Below are positions 29,635 through 38,470 of a DNA stretch of 64,000 nucleotides, piece after piece. Position numbers and translations under genes: made by a program. The stretch comes from Bacillus pumilus (GTDB lineage: Bacteria > Bacillota > Bacilli > Bacillales > Bacillaceae): NCBI RefSeq assembly GCF_002744245.1, contig NZ_NKHG01000007.1, forward strand, positions 1 through 64,000, in the 5' to 3' direction. Within the stretch, counting starts at the first letter, position 1. Every line of letters begins with the position of its first letter. The notes under the pieces are model-generated. The model was not told where the DNA came from. It did no database searches and saw only the letters and a program-made list of their open reading frames with translations.

Positions 29635-30255
29635 TTAATCGATCTGTATTTTTGTCAGTGTATTGCTTTCTGACAAGGAAAAATCAACTTCCATTTGAAA
29701 ATCCTCAATCTCTTTAGAAAGCTGTTCAATCTTCACACGAAGATGTAGTGGATCAATGATCGTCGCCTCATTTTCAGCTAGGAAAGATTTGACGATCTCT
29801 TGGTTGGCGGCGGCTTGTAATTTTCCGTCTTTGCCAAACAGGGTTTCTAAATGCTGATCCAATCTCTTCTTCACATCTTCGTTGATTTGTTCTGCTCGGT
29901 CGACAAGCTCTGTGTAGACCTTTTTCAATTTCCGTAAATAACGAATATCGTAATCTATGGAGGTCTTGCGTTCAATGGCTTCTGCCACCGTCATGCTGAC
30001 ACCCGCTACATCAATCGTTGTAGTAGCGTTCGACACAACAATAGCTGATTTAATGGCATTCCGACGTTTGATTAATGCTTGAATCGATTGGTCATCTGCC
30101 TTCGCCTTTTTTTCAATCTCTTCTTGATGGTGAAATCCATGCTGTATATGTTTCCCGATCATCAATCCACCGAGTACGGCTTCATCAACAGTTCGGTTGA
30201 TTCTCTTATCTAACATTTTCAGTTCGCTTAAAGCTCTTGTAATGGTCATTTCCAT
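29635..30255 (-). CDS. Conserved-looking coiled-coil protein, function unknown
   Basis: 206 residues, no signal peptide or membrane segment. It is strongly helical and charged, with TRALSELKMLDKRINRTVDE at the start, a central SNATTTIDVAGVSMTVAEAI and IDYDIRYLRKLKKVYTELVD coiled coil, and a C-terminal MEVDFSLSESNTLTKIQID. The style resembles phage or plasmid accessory proteins of unknown role, but I cannot name a family. An AAGGGAGATGTCGCTAAT stretch precedes the ATG. There are no phage genes nearby, so if it came from a phage it is an isolated cargo gene. Confidence 0.7.
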   Translation of the reverse strand: MEMTITRALSELKMLDKRINRTVDEAVLGGLMIGKHIQHGFHHQEEIEKKAKADDQSIQALIKRRNAIKSAIVVSNATTTIDVAGVSMTVAEAIERKTSIDYDIRYLRKLKKVYTELVDRAEQINEDVKKRLDQHLETLFGKDGKLQAAANQEIVKSFLAENEATIIDPLHLRVKIEQLSKEIEDFQMEVDFSLSESNTLTKIQID

Positions 30256-30368
30256 ATTAGCGACATCTCCCTTGGTTCATCCTGAAAATCATAGATTCCT
30301 ATCATATACCAACATGTAATTGTTTTTCTAGCGATATCCTTTTTTGTAAAGATATTTTTAAAGCAAAC

Positions 30369-30396
30369 CAAAAAACCTGATGTTATACACCAGGTT
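30369..30396 (-). terminator. Terminator of mmuMP
   Basis: AACCTG and CAGGTT pair on the minus strand, followed by T6. The mmuP stop codon lies in the loop. Confidence 0.65.
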
Positions 30397-31786
30397 CTTC
30401 CCTTTTTTTGCGAATCCAAGTCGTCACATAATATGCAGCATAGCAGAGTGCGACAAAAGGAATGCCGCAGATGAGGGCTATCCGCTGATTTGGATCAAAG
30501 GCAATGCCGATCACAGATGCAAGGCACAGGAGGAAGGCAGCAATCGGAACCACTGGATAGAGCGGGGTTCGAAAAGATAAATCATGAAGCTGTCCGCCAT
30601 CCTGTAAAAATCTTTTCCGAAACATGAACTGTGAGGCAGCAATCCCCATCCACACCACAACAACGGCCAGTCCAGAGATCGAAACTAGGACAAGATACAC
30701 CGTTTCGGGTGCGATGACACTTGATAGCAAAGAGAGGATACCACCGACCATACTTAAAATGAGTGCATTCAAAGGAATCCCCTTTGACGTTAATTTCGCC
30801 AGTTTTTTAGGCAGTGTCCGCTCCTCTGATAGCGACCAGAGCATACGTGACGACGCGTATAGCCCCGAATTTGCGGCTGATAAGATCGCCGTCAGGATGA
30901 CAAAATTCATGAAGTCCGCAGCATAAGGAATACCGATTCGATCAAAAACCACCACAAATGGACTTTTGATCACACCGGCTTCTTCCACAGGAATTAAGCC
31001 GGCTAAGACAATGATCGTTCCGACGAAAAATAGGACAAGACGAAGTACGGTCGTCCGAATCGCTCGAGGAATGGTCTCATCTGGATTGACACTTTCACCT
31101 GCAGCGATCCCAATTAACTCAGTGCCCGAAAAAGCAAAATTGACGGCAAGCATGGTCATTAAGATCGGTAGAAAGCCATTTGGGAAAAGCCCGCCTTCTC
31201 CAGTGAAGTTAGAAAAGAATGGAGCGGCCTCACCACCTTTTAGTGGAATCAAGCCAAACATCGCAGCTCCCCCAAGGATAATAAAGAGAATAATAGCCAT
31301 TACTTTAATGCTAGAAAACCAAAACTCTGATTCTGCAAAGAACTTGACTGTAAATGCATTGAGTAAAAAGATGAGAAGAGCAAAAACACCACTCCACATC
31401 CAAACCGACGTGTCTGGAAACCAGCGCTGCATTAAAAGTCCTGCCGCTGTAAATTCCGAACCAAGTGCCACTGTCCACGTCAGCCAGTAAAGCCAAGCGA
31501 CTGTATAGCCAGTACCAGGACCAATGTATTTTGTTGCATACGTATGAAATGCCCCTGTAACCGGCATTGCGACAGACAGCTCACCTAAACAAAGCATCAC
31601 GAGATACACAATTAATGCCCCGACAAGATAGGCAAGAATCGTTCCCGCAGGCCCGGCCTGATTGATTGTATACCCTGAGCTTAAAAAGAGCCCTGTTCCA
31701 ATGACGCCGCCTAAAGAAAGCATGAACAGGTGCCGGCTCGTCATTTTTCGTTGATATTGTTGTGACTGATCTTTTGCTTGTTCCAT
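30383..31786 (-). CDS. mmuP: S-methylmethionine / amino acid permease (MmuP/YbgF-like)
   Basis: 467 residues, 12-helix APC permease of the amino acid transporter (AAT) type. It begins with a hydrophilic tail and [20 protein letters not shown], then [20 protein letters not shown] and the [20 protein letters not shown] motif. It follows a homocysteine S-methyltransferase gene by 46 bases, the mmuM-mmuP pairing known from E. coli (MmuP-MmuM) and B. subtilis (YbgF-YbgG). That context supports S-methylmethionine uptake; from sequence alone it could carry another amino acid. Confidence 0.85.
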   Translation of the reverse strand: MEQAKDQSQQYQRKMTSRHLFMLSLGGVIGTGLFLSSGYTINQAGPAGTILAYLVGALIVYLVMLCLGELSVAMPVTGAFHTYATKYIGPGTGYTVAWLYWLTWTVALGSEFTAAGLLMQRWFPDTSVWMWSGVFALLIFLLNAFTVKFFAESEFWFSSIKVMAIILFIILGGAAMFGLIPLKGGEAAPFFSNFTGEGGLFPNGFLPILMTMLAVNFAFSGTELIGIAAGESVNPDETIPRAIRTTVLRLVLFFVGTIIVLAGLIPVEEAGVIKSPFVVVFDRIGIPYAADFMNFVILTAILSAANSGLYASSRMLWSLSEERTLPKKLAKLTSKGIPLNALILSMVGGILSLLSSVIAPETVYLVLVSISGLAVVVVWMGIAASQFMFRKRFLQDGGQLHDLSFRTPLYPVVPIAAFLLCLASVIGIAFDPNQRIALICGIPFVALCYAAYYVTTWIRKKREEPGV

Positions 31787-31832
31787 GTCTTCCCGCCCTT
31801 TTGCTTAGAAATATGTGTGTTGATTCATGATG

Positions 31833-32771
31833 CTACGATGTTGTCCGCTTCAAAATGTCCGTAATATCTTCTGGTGTCGTCCGGCAGCAGCCGCCGATGA
31901 TGCGCGCGCCGTCTTTGTACCATTGATGCGCACATTCACCAAACGTATGGGGAGAAGTATCTCCGCTCCATACCTTTTCTTCAGGATCATATAATTCCCC
32001 TGAGTTCGGATACACCACAATCGGTTTGCTCGTCCCTTTTTTCATCTCTTGAATGAGAGAAGAAATAAATTGCGGCGGTGTACAATTTACGCCAACAGCA
32101 GCGATCTGCTCATACGGCTCAAGTGCTTGTACACATTCTCTCAGCAAATCTCCCTCACTAATGTGCAGGTCATCTTTTGCGCTAAACGTGATCCAGGCAT
32201 ACACATCGCTGAATTCATCCTGCAGCAGCTTGGCGAGTGCCGTTGCTTCAATCAGACAAGGAATCGTTTCACAAGCGAGAATATCTGCACCAGCTTCTAC
32301 TAATGCTTGAATTCTTGGTCTGTGAAAATCAATGAGGGCCTGCTCTGAGAGTCCGTAATTTCCCTTATATTCTGAACCATCAGACAAATAAGCGCCGAAT
32401 GGTCCTACAGATCCAGCGACAAATGGTTTTGTCCGCCCCTCACGACGTGTCTCATCCTGCCAAAAAAGATCGCGTGCTTCTTTCGCTAAAGTGACAGATC
32501 GTTTCATCAGTTCAATTGCTTCTTCTTTTGTATAGTCTTTTTCAGCGAAGCCATCAATCGTTGTTTGGTAGCTGGCTGTTGTTGCACAGTCAGCACCTGC
32601 TTGGAAGTAGTCCAAGTGTACTTGCTGAATCAATTCTGGTTGTTCAATGAGTATCTTGGCTGACCATAAACTGTCGTTTAAATCACAGCCCTTTCTTTCA
32701 AGCTCCGTTGCAAGTGCACCGTCTAAAATCAAAGGTGCGTGAGCCTGTAAACGGCTTTGAATGGGGTTCAT
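31833..32771 (-). CDS. mmuM: Homocysteine S-methyltransferase
   Basis: 312 residues, cytoplasmic TIM barrel. It transfers a methyl group from S-methylmethionine (or SAM) to homocysteine, giving methionine. The N-terminal LILDGALATELERKGCDLND and DCATTASYQTTIDGF are family motifs. The zinc ligands are Cys in AAVGVNCTPP and the pair in ARIIGGCCRTTPEDI. AAAAAGGAGG lies 13 bases ahead of the ATG, a rather long spacing. First gene of a two-gene operon with mmuP; no SAM riboswitch is visible upstream. Confidence 0.93.
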   Translation of the reverse strand: MNPIQSRLQAHAPLILDGALATELERKGCDLNDSLWSAKILIEQPELIQQVHLDYFQAGADCATTASYQTTIDGFAEKDYTKEEAIELMKRSVTLAKEARDLFWQDETRREGRTKPFVAGSVGPFGAYLSDGSEYKGNYGLSEQALIDFHRPRIQALVEAGADILACETIPCLIEATALAKLLQDEFSDVYAWITFSAKDDLHISEGDLLRECVQALEPYEQIAAVGVNCTPPQFISSLIQEMKKGTSKPIVVYPNSGELYDPEEKVWSGDTSPHTFGECAHQWYKDGARIIGGCCRTTPEDITDILKRTTS

Positions 32772-32827
32772 ATGAATAGAACAGCCTCCTTTTTAGATCG
32801 GAAATGATGGATATGATATGAGGCAGT

Positions 32828-32856
32828 AGTTTAAATGACTAAAGTGTTTTTGTCAA
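32828..32856 (-). promoter_or_regulatory. Promoter of mmuMP
   Basis: On the minus strand TTGACA (32856-32851) and TAAACT (32833-32828) are separated by 17 bases, about 57 bases before the start codon. Confidence 0.7.
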
Positions 32857-32949
32857 GGAGTGGAACAAGCATTACATGGTGGAAACACCCTGAAAACATG
32901 CGGGGTTTCGTGCATAAAAATGCAATCAAAATAATAGAAAACCAAGTCA

Positions 32950-32978
32950 TTGACAGCCTCTAAAAAGAGATATATATT
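32950..32978 (+). promoter_or_regulatory. Promoter of the YitT-family gene
   Basis: TTGACA (32950-32955), 17-base spacer, TATATT (32973-32978): a near-consensus sigma-A promoter. It leaves a leader of about 120 bases. Confidence 0.8.
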
Positions 32979-33004
32979 ATGGAAAGGTTCAATTCAGAAA
33001 GCAG

Positions 33005-33036
33005 AATCAAAAGGCGCCGTCTTTTGATTTTATTTT
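33005..33036 (+). promoter_or_regulatory. Terminator-like hairpin in the leader of the YitT-family gene
   Basis: AATCAAAAG (33005-33013) and CTTTTGATT (33021-33029) form a perfect 9-bp stem with loop GCGCCGT, followed by TTATTTT. A second, weaker hairpin (CTTTC/GAAAG, about 33052-33068) followed by T6 lies just upstream of the start. This suggests attenuation; no known riboswitch class was recognised. Confidence 0.55.
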
Positions 33037-33106
33037 GTCCAACGACTGTCTTCTTTCGTACAGAAAGAGGGTTTTTTATATGCTTAAAAAAGGAGGAAAG
33101 AAGAAA

Positions 33107-33937
33107 TTGAAAAAATGTGTAAAAGATATTGTCATGATTCTCATTGGTTCTTTTTTATTTGCAGCAGCTGTGAACATGTTTGTCATTCCGCTTGAATTTG
33201 GTGAAGGCGGCGTGACGGGACTGTCCATCATTTTTTATTATTTGTTTGAGATTGCGCCATGGCTGACGAACCTGGTGTTTAATGCCATCTTATTGCTTGT
33301 AGGATATAAATACTTGGACAAGAAGACCACCATTTACACAGTGGTCGCCGTCGCAAGTAACTCCCTATTTTTACACCTAACCACAACGTGGGTGGTGAAT
33401 GTACATGAATTGATCATTGGTGCTATTTTCGCAGGGATTATTATCGGAATTGGGATTGGTCTTGTATTAAGAGCCGGCGGAACAACGGCGGGTTCAGCTA
33501 TTCTCGGAAGAATTGCCAACAAGTATCTAGACTGGAACGTGAGCTACGCCATCTTGTTCTTTGATCTGATCGTTGTATTTGCTTCTTACTTTATTATTGG
33601 TGCGGAAAAATTAATGTTTACCATTGTGATGCTGTACGTGGCCACAAAGGTGATGGACTTCGTCATAGAAGGCCTCAACACGAAAAAGGCGGTCACGATT
33701 ATTTCTTCATGTAAAGATGATATTGCTGAAGAAATCAATCACACCCTTGACCGAGGCGTGACGATTTTAAATGGACGCGGTCATTACTCAAAGGAATCGA
33801 AGGAAATTCTCTACGCTGTCATTCAAAAGCAAGAGCTCATGCGCCTAAAGAAAATTATCAAGAAAATCGATAAAGACGCCTTCGTTGTTGTTCATGACGT
33901 GCGTGATGTGTTCGGAGAAGGATTTGTGCATATATAA
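33107..33937 (+). CDS. YitT family membrane protein (DUF161 + DUF2179)
   Basis: About 276 residues from TTG 33107 (AAAGGAGG 10 bases upstream); an in-frame ATG at 33080 would add nine residues. Five or six helices form the YitT domain: DIVMILIGSFLFAAAVNMFV, IPLEFGEGGVTGLSIIFYYL and LVLRAGGTTAGSAILGRIAN with the family's glycine motif. The soluble C-terminal DUF2179 domain contains TLDRGVTILNGRGHYSKESK and ends DVRDVFGEGFVHI. B. subtilis has several paralogues (YitT, YpjC, YvjA, YxkD, YqfU, YdeO); transport of a small molecule is suspected but unproven. The leader hairpins may regulate it. Confidence 0.85.
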   Translation: MKKCVKDIVMILIGSFLFAAAVNMFVIPLEFGEGGVTGLSIIFYYLFEIAPWLTNLVFNAILLLVGYKYLDKKTTIYTVVAVASNSLFLHLTTTWVVNVHELIIGAIFAGIIIGIGIGLVLRAGGTTAGSAILGRIANKYLDWNVSYAILFFDLIVVFASYFIIGAEKLMFTIVMLYVATKVMDFVIEGLNTKKAVTIISSCKDDIAEEINHTLDRGVTILNGRGHYSKESKEILYAVIQKQELMRLKKIIKKIDKDAFVVVHDVRDVFGEGFVHI

Positions 33938-33943
33938 AAGCGA

Positions 33944-33970
33944 AAAGACCCTGAGTGGGTCTTTTTTTAT
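33944..33970 (+). terminator. Terminator of the YitT-family gene
   Basis: AAGACCC and GGGTCTT pair around TGAGT, followed by T7. Confidence 0.8.
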
Positions 33971-33989
33971 GTACATGTCTTGTTCGTGA

Positions 33990-34293
33990 TTGCTGATTCT
34001 TTCTGCGTATATGGTGATTTGGTATTCCGCTTGTGACAGGTGCATTGACGCTGTCTGGTCTGCTCGGAGGGTGTTGGAGCATCATTGGTTCTCCGTTTAT
34101 CTATCAGGATGGCTTGCATGTAGTTGTGACGCAGCTTGGGCTCGGTATTCTTCTATTAGGTGTAGGACTCTTATGCGGTATCGTCACGGTGTATTTGACA
34201 AAGTTATTCGTGCAAGTGACTGTTCAATCCAGCAAGACATTCAAGGACCGTGTCCAGCGTAAGCCAACTGATATATTTTATCAAAATAAGTGA
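33990..34293 (+). pseudogene. 5'-truncated, frameshifted membrane protein fragment (DUF1700-like)
   Basis: Two frames must be joined near 34018: LLILSAYMVI (33990-34019) then FGIPLVTGALTLSGLLGG and ILLLGVGLLCGIVTVYLTKL, ending DRVQRKPTDIFYQNK. The pattern of Gly-rich helices resembles the C-terminal half of DUF1700/HAAS-type membrane proteins, but this is a weak match. No start codon with a ribosome binding site exists and the N-terminal half is absent, so this is decayed DNA left between the YitT gene and a terminator. Confidence 0.5.
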
Positions 34294-34330
34294 AAACCCC
34301 ACTTTTACTTCAATTAAAGGTGGGGTTTGT
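34294..34330 (+). terminator. Terminator after the membrane protein fragment
   Basis: AACCCCACTTTT and AAAGGTGGGGTT pair, with a T-poor tail. The tail GTTTGTCTAC (34325-34334) matches one end of the dispersed repeat in reverse orientation. Confidence 0.55.
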
Positions 34331-34362
34331 CTACGGTCTGAGTAGTCCTATGGATTACTTTT

Positions 34363-35484
34363 TTATTTACCAATATTAAACCAACCTGGCATTGCTTGAA
34401 TAACATTCCATAGTTTTTCTGGAATATTAAGCTGGTCGAGTTTCGAAACGTTCAACTCAGAAGCGATCTCGGCTTCACGTCCATTTGCGACTTTTTCAAC
34501 CCAATCGGGGTTCATAATTAACGCATGACCAATGGCGATTAGCGGCAATCCTAATTCGATAGCTTTAAGAGCATCATCCGGTGTTATTATGGAACCAGCA
34601 GTCATCACAGGCACCTTACCGTTTGCTCTTTCAAGAATTAATTCAAGCCGTGTTTTTTCATCTTGACTATCTACTGGCTTAGAAGACACATTATCTAATG
34701 AAGCATGAATATAATCTAAATCCTGTCCAACAAGGAAATCAATTAATTCATACGTGTCTTTCATACGTAATCCGTCCTCTTTGGAGGATTCTTCAGGGGA
34801 AAGTCGGAATCCAATAATGAATGGTTTTGTAGCATGTTTTTCAATGACATTTTTGATTTCTTCAATAATCGCCAACGGAAAACGCAAGCGATTTTCAAGT
34901 GATCCTCCCCATTGGTCCGTCCGTTGATTCGTTGCTGGCGACCAAAAATTCTGAATTAAAAATCCATGAGCCCCATGAATCTCGACGCCATCAAATCCGG
35001 CTTCAATTGCTCGTCTTGTTGTGTCACCAAAAGCACGTACAATCGACAAGATCTCCTCATGTGATAGTTCTCTTGTTTCTGAAGTTGAACCTAAATTAGT
35101 AACTTCGGGTTGCAATGCACTCGCACTAACTGCATCCAATTCAGGCAGGGCTTTATTACCTGCATGAAAAATTTGAAGTACCGCAGGTGAGCCTCCACTT
35201 TTCGCTGCATCAGCTAATTTTCGTAAACTTGGAGTAAATTCATCATTGTAACCAGCAAATTCATTCGTAAAACCTTGCCCATTAGGTGTAACATGAGTAC
35301 ACCCTGTAATGACGAGTCCTACTCCATTTACTCTTTGTTTGTAATACTTTACCTCGTCATCCGAAATGGTAAGGTCGTCATTACTTGACCAGGTTGTCAT
35401 AGGTGCCATGACGATTCTATTCTTAATTGTTATTCCGCTTTTGAATGTGAAGGAGTCAAATAACCTACTGTATTTTTGATTCAT
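34363..35484 (-). CDS. Old-yellow-enzyme-type NADH:flavin oxidoreductase (YqiG-like)
   Basis: 373 residues, cytoplasmic FMN enzyme with a TIM barrel. Family marks: FKSGITIKNRIVMAPMTTWS at the start, the FMN/substrate segment EAGFDGVEIHGAHGFLIQNF, SPATNQRTDQWGGSLENRLR, and the phosphate-binding VMTAGSIITPDDALKAIE. It resembles the 372-residue B. subtilis YqiG and should reduce activated C=C bonds with NAD(P)H; physiological substrate unknown. The gene is more AT-rich than its neighbours and is divergent from a MerR regulator, suggesting a horizontally moved pair in which the regulator responds to an electrophile. Confidence 0.88.
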   Translation of the reverse strand: MNQKYSRLFDSFTFKSGITIKNRIVMAPMTTWSSNDDLTISDDEVKYYKQRVNGVGLVITGCTHVTPNGQGFTNEFAGYNDEFTPSLRKLADAAKSGGSPAVLQIFHAGNKALPELDAVSASALQPEVTNLGSTSETRELSHEEILSIVRAFGDTTRRAIEAGFDGVEIHGAHGFLIQNFWSPATNQRTDQWGGSLENRLRFPLAIIEEIKNVIEKHATKPFIIGFRLSPEESSKEDGLRMKDTYELIDFLVGQDLDYIHASLDNVSSKPVDSQDEKTRLELILERANGKVPVMTAGSIITPDDALKAIELGLPLIAIGHALIMNPDWVEKVANGREAEIASELNVSKLDQLNIPEKLWNVIQAMPGWFNIGK

Positions 35485-35684
35485 TTCTTTAACCTCTCTA
35501 TCGAATATTCTTCTAATGTTGAGAAAATCTGACTACTATTATTACCATTCTGAGCCGTTACAACTATCCCTATTAGAAGTTCTACTTTAGTGTAATTGGT
35601 TAACGTAAGGGGAAGTAAAGTGTTAATTTTTATATGATTATATAAAGGATTTTTGTTTTTAATTCTCCTTTATGATATATTTTC

Positions 35685-35703
35685 AGTTACAGTAACTGTA
35701 ACT
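35685..35703. promoter_or_regulatory. Perfect palindrome, probable MerR-family operator
   Basis: AGTTACAGTAACTGTAACT has 9-bp arms around one central base. It lies 17 bases before the MerR start and within the divergent region shared with the OYE gene. A possible -10 (TATGATATAT) sits just upstream, so binding would control the regulator itself and perhaps the OYE gene. Confidence 0.65.
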
Positions 35704-35719
35704 AAAGGTGGGGTAAGTA

Positions 35720-36142
35720 ATGTTGTATTCAATGAAATATGTAGTGGAGAACTTAAATATATCTGCAAAGACACTTAGATTTTATGAAGAGCAAGGGATA
35801 CTGCCAAATGTAACTCGTGATGAAAAAGGTCGTAGAGTTTATAGCGAACAACATATCGATTGGATTTCTTTTATTCGTTGTCTTAGAGAGACAGGAATGC
35901 CTCTTTCTAAAATAAAAGAATATAAGGAACTTTATGAAGTGGGAAATTCTACCTACTTGCAAAGAGAAGAAATGTTGATACAGCATAAATTGGAAGTGCA
36001 GAAGAAAATTGAAGAAAGCTTAAAACACTTGGAAGAAATAAACTATAAAATAGCCATGTATGAATTTCAGAAAGAAGAGGTTAGGAAAAATCCTAATTAT
36101 AACTTTAAGTGTCACGGTCTGGAGAATAAGATTGTGAATTAA
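35720..36142 (+). CDS. MerR family transcriptional regulator
   Basis: 140 residues. The N-terminal winged helix reads MKYVVENLNISAKTLRFYEE and QGILPNVTRDEKGRRVYSEQ, typical of MerR. The dimerisation coiled coil (about 80-118, QREEMLIQHKLEVQKKIEES) is followed by a short tail with one Cys (KCHGLEN), which could sense a thiol-reactive compound. AGGTGGGG precedes the ATG. It is divergent from the OYE gene, with a perfect 19-bp palindrome between them. Codon use is AT-rich like the OYE gene. Confidence 0.88.
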   Translation: MLYSMKYVVENLNISAKTLRFYEEQGILPNVTRDEKGRRVYSEQHIDWISFIRCLRETGMPLSKIKEYKELYEVGNSTYLQREEMLIQHKLEVQKKIEESLKHLEEINYKIAMYEFQKEEVRKNPNYNFKCHGLENKIVN

Positions 36143-36251
36143 TGTACTTACGCTAACGGGTGTGTTGAAGAAGAATTAAGTGATTTTTGGATTGAGATCA
36201 AATTTTAGTTATTTCATAAATTTCATTCATCATACTTACGCTGAAAATAAA

Positions 36252-36310
36252 AAAGATTGTAGAAAAACATGAGTTTCTCTACAATCTGAACCCGCTTATG
36301 CGGGTCTTTT
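36252..36310. terminator. Double hairpin between MerR and Bcr/CflA genes
   Basis: GATTGTAGAAA...TTTCTCTACAATC forms one stem, then ACCCGC/GCGGGT with T7 forms a terminator for the MerR side. The stop codon of the Bcr gene lies in the second loop. Confidence 0.65.
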
Positions 36311-37513
36311 TTTCGCTCGGGCAACAAAGAAGAAATAACAACAAAGTGCGCCAAGGTCACAAAGCATAATAATCAGCCCCATTGGAAAGGCAGTCTGGCT
36401 GCCGGCTAAGCCGACAAGAGGTGTCATGCATGCGCCGAGCAGCATTTGCGCGACACCGATTAAGGCAGCCGCACTTCCTGCATGCGCCCCGTGATGCTGC
36501 ATTGCAAGGGATGGGGCAGAGGTGCCGACAATCCCAACGCTTGAGACAACAAAAAACAATGGAATGAGAATGCCGTACAATCCTGCATCAATGGAGATCA
36601 TGATAAATAGCATGACACCGCCTAAGGCAGCTGTCAGCAATCCAATGCGAAGGACTTTCTCCTCACCGATTTTCGCAGCGACTCGAGCAAATACTTGTCC
36701 AGCCGTGATGATGCCAAGACTATTGACCGCAAATGCAGCGCTGAAGCCCTGCGGAGAGAGGTTGAAAAGATCCTGCAGCACAAACGGTGAACCAGAGATG
36801 TAGGCAAACATCGCTGCGAACACAAGACCTTGCGAGAGGGCATACCCAACAAAGAGGCGATCACTGGCTAAAATTTTCATTGCGCCTAGAATCTGTTGAA
36901 AGCCTCCGGTCTGTCTTCTTACCACAGGTAAGCTTTCCTGTAGTGAAAACATCGATCTTAGCAACATCAAGGCACCGAGAATTCCTAGTAAAATAAACAC
37001 ACCCTGCCATGTCGTGAAGCGTAAAATTTGTCCGCCCACGATAGGTGCCGCTGCCGGGGCAACCCCGTTGACTAACATCAGCAGTGCAAAGAATTTCGTC
37101 ATCTCTGACCCTTCATAATGATCTCGTACGATGGCTCGTGCAATCACAATGCCGGCTGAACCAGCGAGTCCTTGAATCAGTCTTAAGAGAATGAACGTCC
37201 AAATTGATGTGACAACTGTACATAAAAGAGTTGCTAGAATAAAAATCATTAATCCAATCATCAACGGCTTTCTTCTGCCGATCGTATCACTGATTGGGCC
37301 CGCGATCAGCTGTCCAAGCGCCAGTCCGATCAAACAAGCCATGAGACTCAATTGGGACAAAGCTGTGCTTGCTTCAAAATCACGAGCGATATTAGGTAAA
37401 GCAGGTAAATACATATCCATTGCCAGCGGTGCAAGAGCTGTTAAAGAACCAAGCAATGCGGCAAGGAGGAATCGATTTTTTTTCGATTCTTGGGGATAAG
37501 ATAAAGAACTCAT
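36296..37513 (-). CDS. Bcr/CflA family drug resistance MFS transporter
   Basis: 405 residues, 12 helices. The Bcr/CflA pattern is visible: LGSLTALAPLAMDMYLPALP in TM1, the MFS motif GPISDTIGRRKPLMIGLMIF between TM2 and TM3, and LLRLIQGLAGSAGIVIARAI in TM4. Members export drugs such as bicyclomycin, chloramphenicol or dipeptides; B. subtilis YdgK is of this type. The substrate here is unknown. It is a single gene with its stop codon inside the shared terminator hairpin. Confidence 0.87.
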   Translation of the reverse strand: MSSLSYPQESKKNRFLLAALLGSLTALAPLAMDMYLPALPNIARDFEASTALSQLSLMACLIGLALGQLIAGPISDTIGRRKPLMIGLMIFILATLLCTVVTSIWTFILLRLIQGLAGSAGIVIARAIVRDHYEGSEMTKFFALLMLVNGVAPAAAPIVGGQILRFTTWQGVFILLGILGALMLLRSMFSLQESLPVVRRQTGGFQQILGAMKILASDRLFVGYALSQGLVFAAMFAYISGSPFVLQDLFNLSPQGFSAAFAVNSLGIITAGQVFARVAAKIGEEKVLRIGLLTAALGGVMLFIMISIDAGLYGILIPLFFVVSSVGIVGTSAPSLAMQHHGAHAGSAAALIGVAQMLLGACMTPLVGLAGSQTAFPMGLIIMLCDLGALCCYFFFVARAKKRPA

Positions 37514-37724
37514 ATGATGACACTCCTCGTATACGTCCTCAAATTAGCATAATGAATCATGCGTTTCTTTTCAATCAAAAAATGACATCGAGGATTTCAT
37601 GCAAAATGATTGATCTTTCGAATGAGACTCTTTACATTGAATGAGTAGGGAAAACAATAAGGTCATCGACATGCAGAAATCGCATGATACGTATATCCAC
37701 CAATAGACAACAGGAGGTGCTGAC

Positions 37725-38261
37725 ATGGAGCAGCAAGAACTGATCATTCGTGAGTCAGTCAGTGAGGATGATGAGGCCATCACGCAAGTGCTAATCAAAT
37801 CATACGCCCAATATGAACCTCAATTTACAGAGGAAGGCTGGCAAAGTTATTCTGCGGCACTGCGAGCAGCTGTAGATAATCCGAACATGGAGCTTATGCT
37901 TGTGGCTCAGTTTGAGGGCAAGGTTGTGGGAACTCTTCAAATGTTCCGGTCATCTGAACAAGCGTATGATAAACTTGAAATGGGCATTACATCAGCCATT
38001 GTCCGGTTTTTAGGAGTAGATCCTGATGTCAGGGGAAAAGGAATCGCAGAGTCATTGTTACGTAAAAGTATTGAACTGACACAATCATGGGGCGAGAATG
38101 TCCTGTATCTTCATACATCTGATAAAATGCAGGCCGCCATTCGTCTATATGAAAGAATGGGCTTTGAGCGGGCGCACGATAAAGAATTTGTGAATCAAAA
38201 TGGGACGCATGTAAAGAGCTATCAGTATGTGATTAAAAAAGAACAGCCGGCTGGTTCATAA
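37725..38261 (+). CDS. GNAT family N-acetyltransferase
   Basis: 178 residues. The acetyl-CoA binding motif A is VDPDVRGKGIAESLLRKSIE, preceded by beta strands (MLVAQFEGKVVGTLQMFRSS) and followed by motif B-like RLYERMGFERA. CAGGAGGTG lies 5-6 bases before the ATG. The substrate, whether protein, amine or antibiotic, cannot be inferred. It is monocistronic with a strong terminator. Confidence 0.87.
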   Translation: MEQQELIIRESVSEDDEAITQVLIKSYAQYEPQFTEEGWQSYSAALRAAVDNPNMELMLVAQFEGKVVGTLQMFRSSEQAYDKLEMGITSAIVRFLGVDPDVRGKGIAESLLRKSIELTQSWGENVLYLHTSDKMQAAIRLYERMGFERAHDKEFVNQNGTHVKSYQYVIKKEQPAGS

Positions 38262-38277
38262 CATGCCGCACAACAAA

Positions 38278-38316
38278 AGGAAGAGGTCGTCCCCAAGGAC
38301 GGCTCTTCCTTTTTTA
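38278..38316 (+). terminator. Terminator of the GNAT gene
   Basis: GGAAGAG(gt)CGTCC and GGACGGCTCTTCC pair around CCAA, followed by T6. Confidence 0.8.
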
Positions 38317-38470
38317 ACACTACATCCACAATTGCAGTGCAAGAAATGAAAAACCCCAAGAGAGTATACCGAACATGACAAACAACTTTAACAGCACCCC
38401 TTTATTTCTTTAAATAAAATCGGTGTATACTGGAAGAAGAATAAGCAGATGCAGAAGGAGTTGTGACATA

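Noticed and set aside
32772-32949. SAM (S-box) or T-box leader for mmuMP
   Set aside because: A good promoter leaves only a short leader, with none of the conserved S-box or T-box motifs.
32979-33106. Guanidine-I (ykkC/yxkD) riboswitch upstream of the YitT gene
   Set aside because: The conserved ykkC core sequences are absent; only simple hairpins are present.
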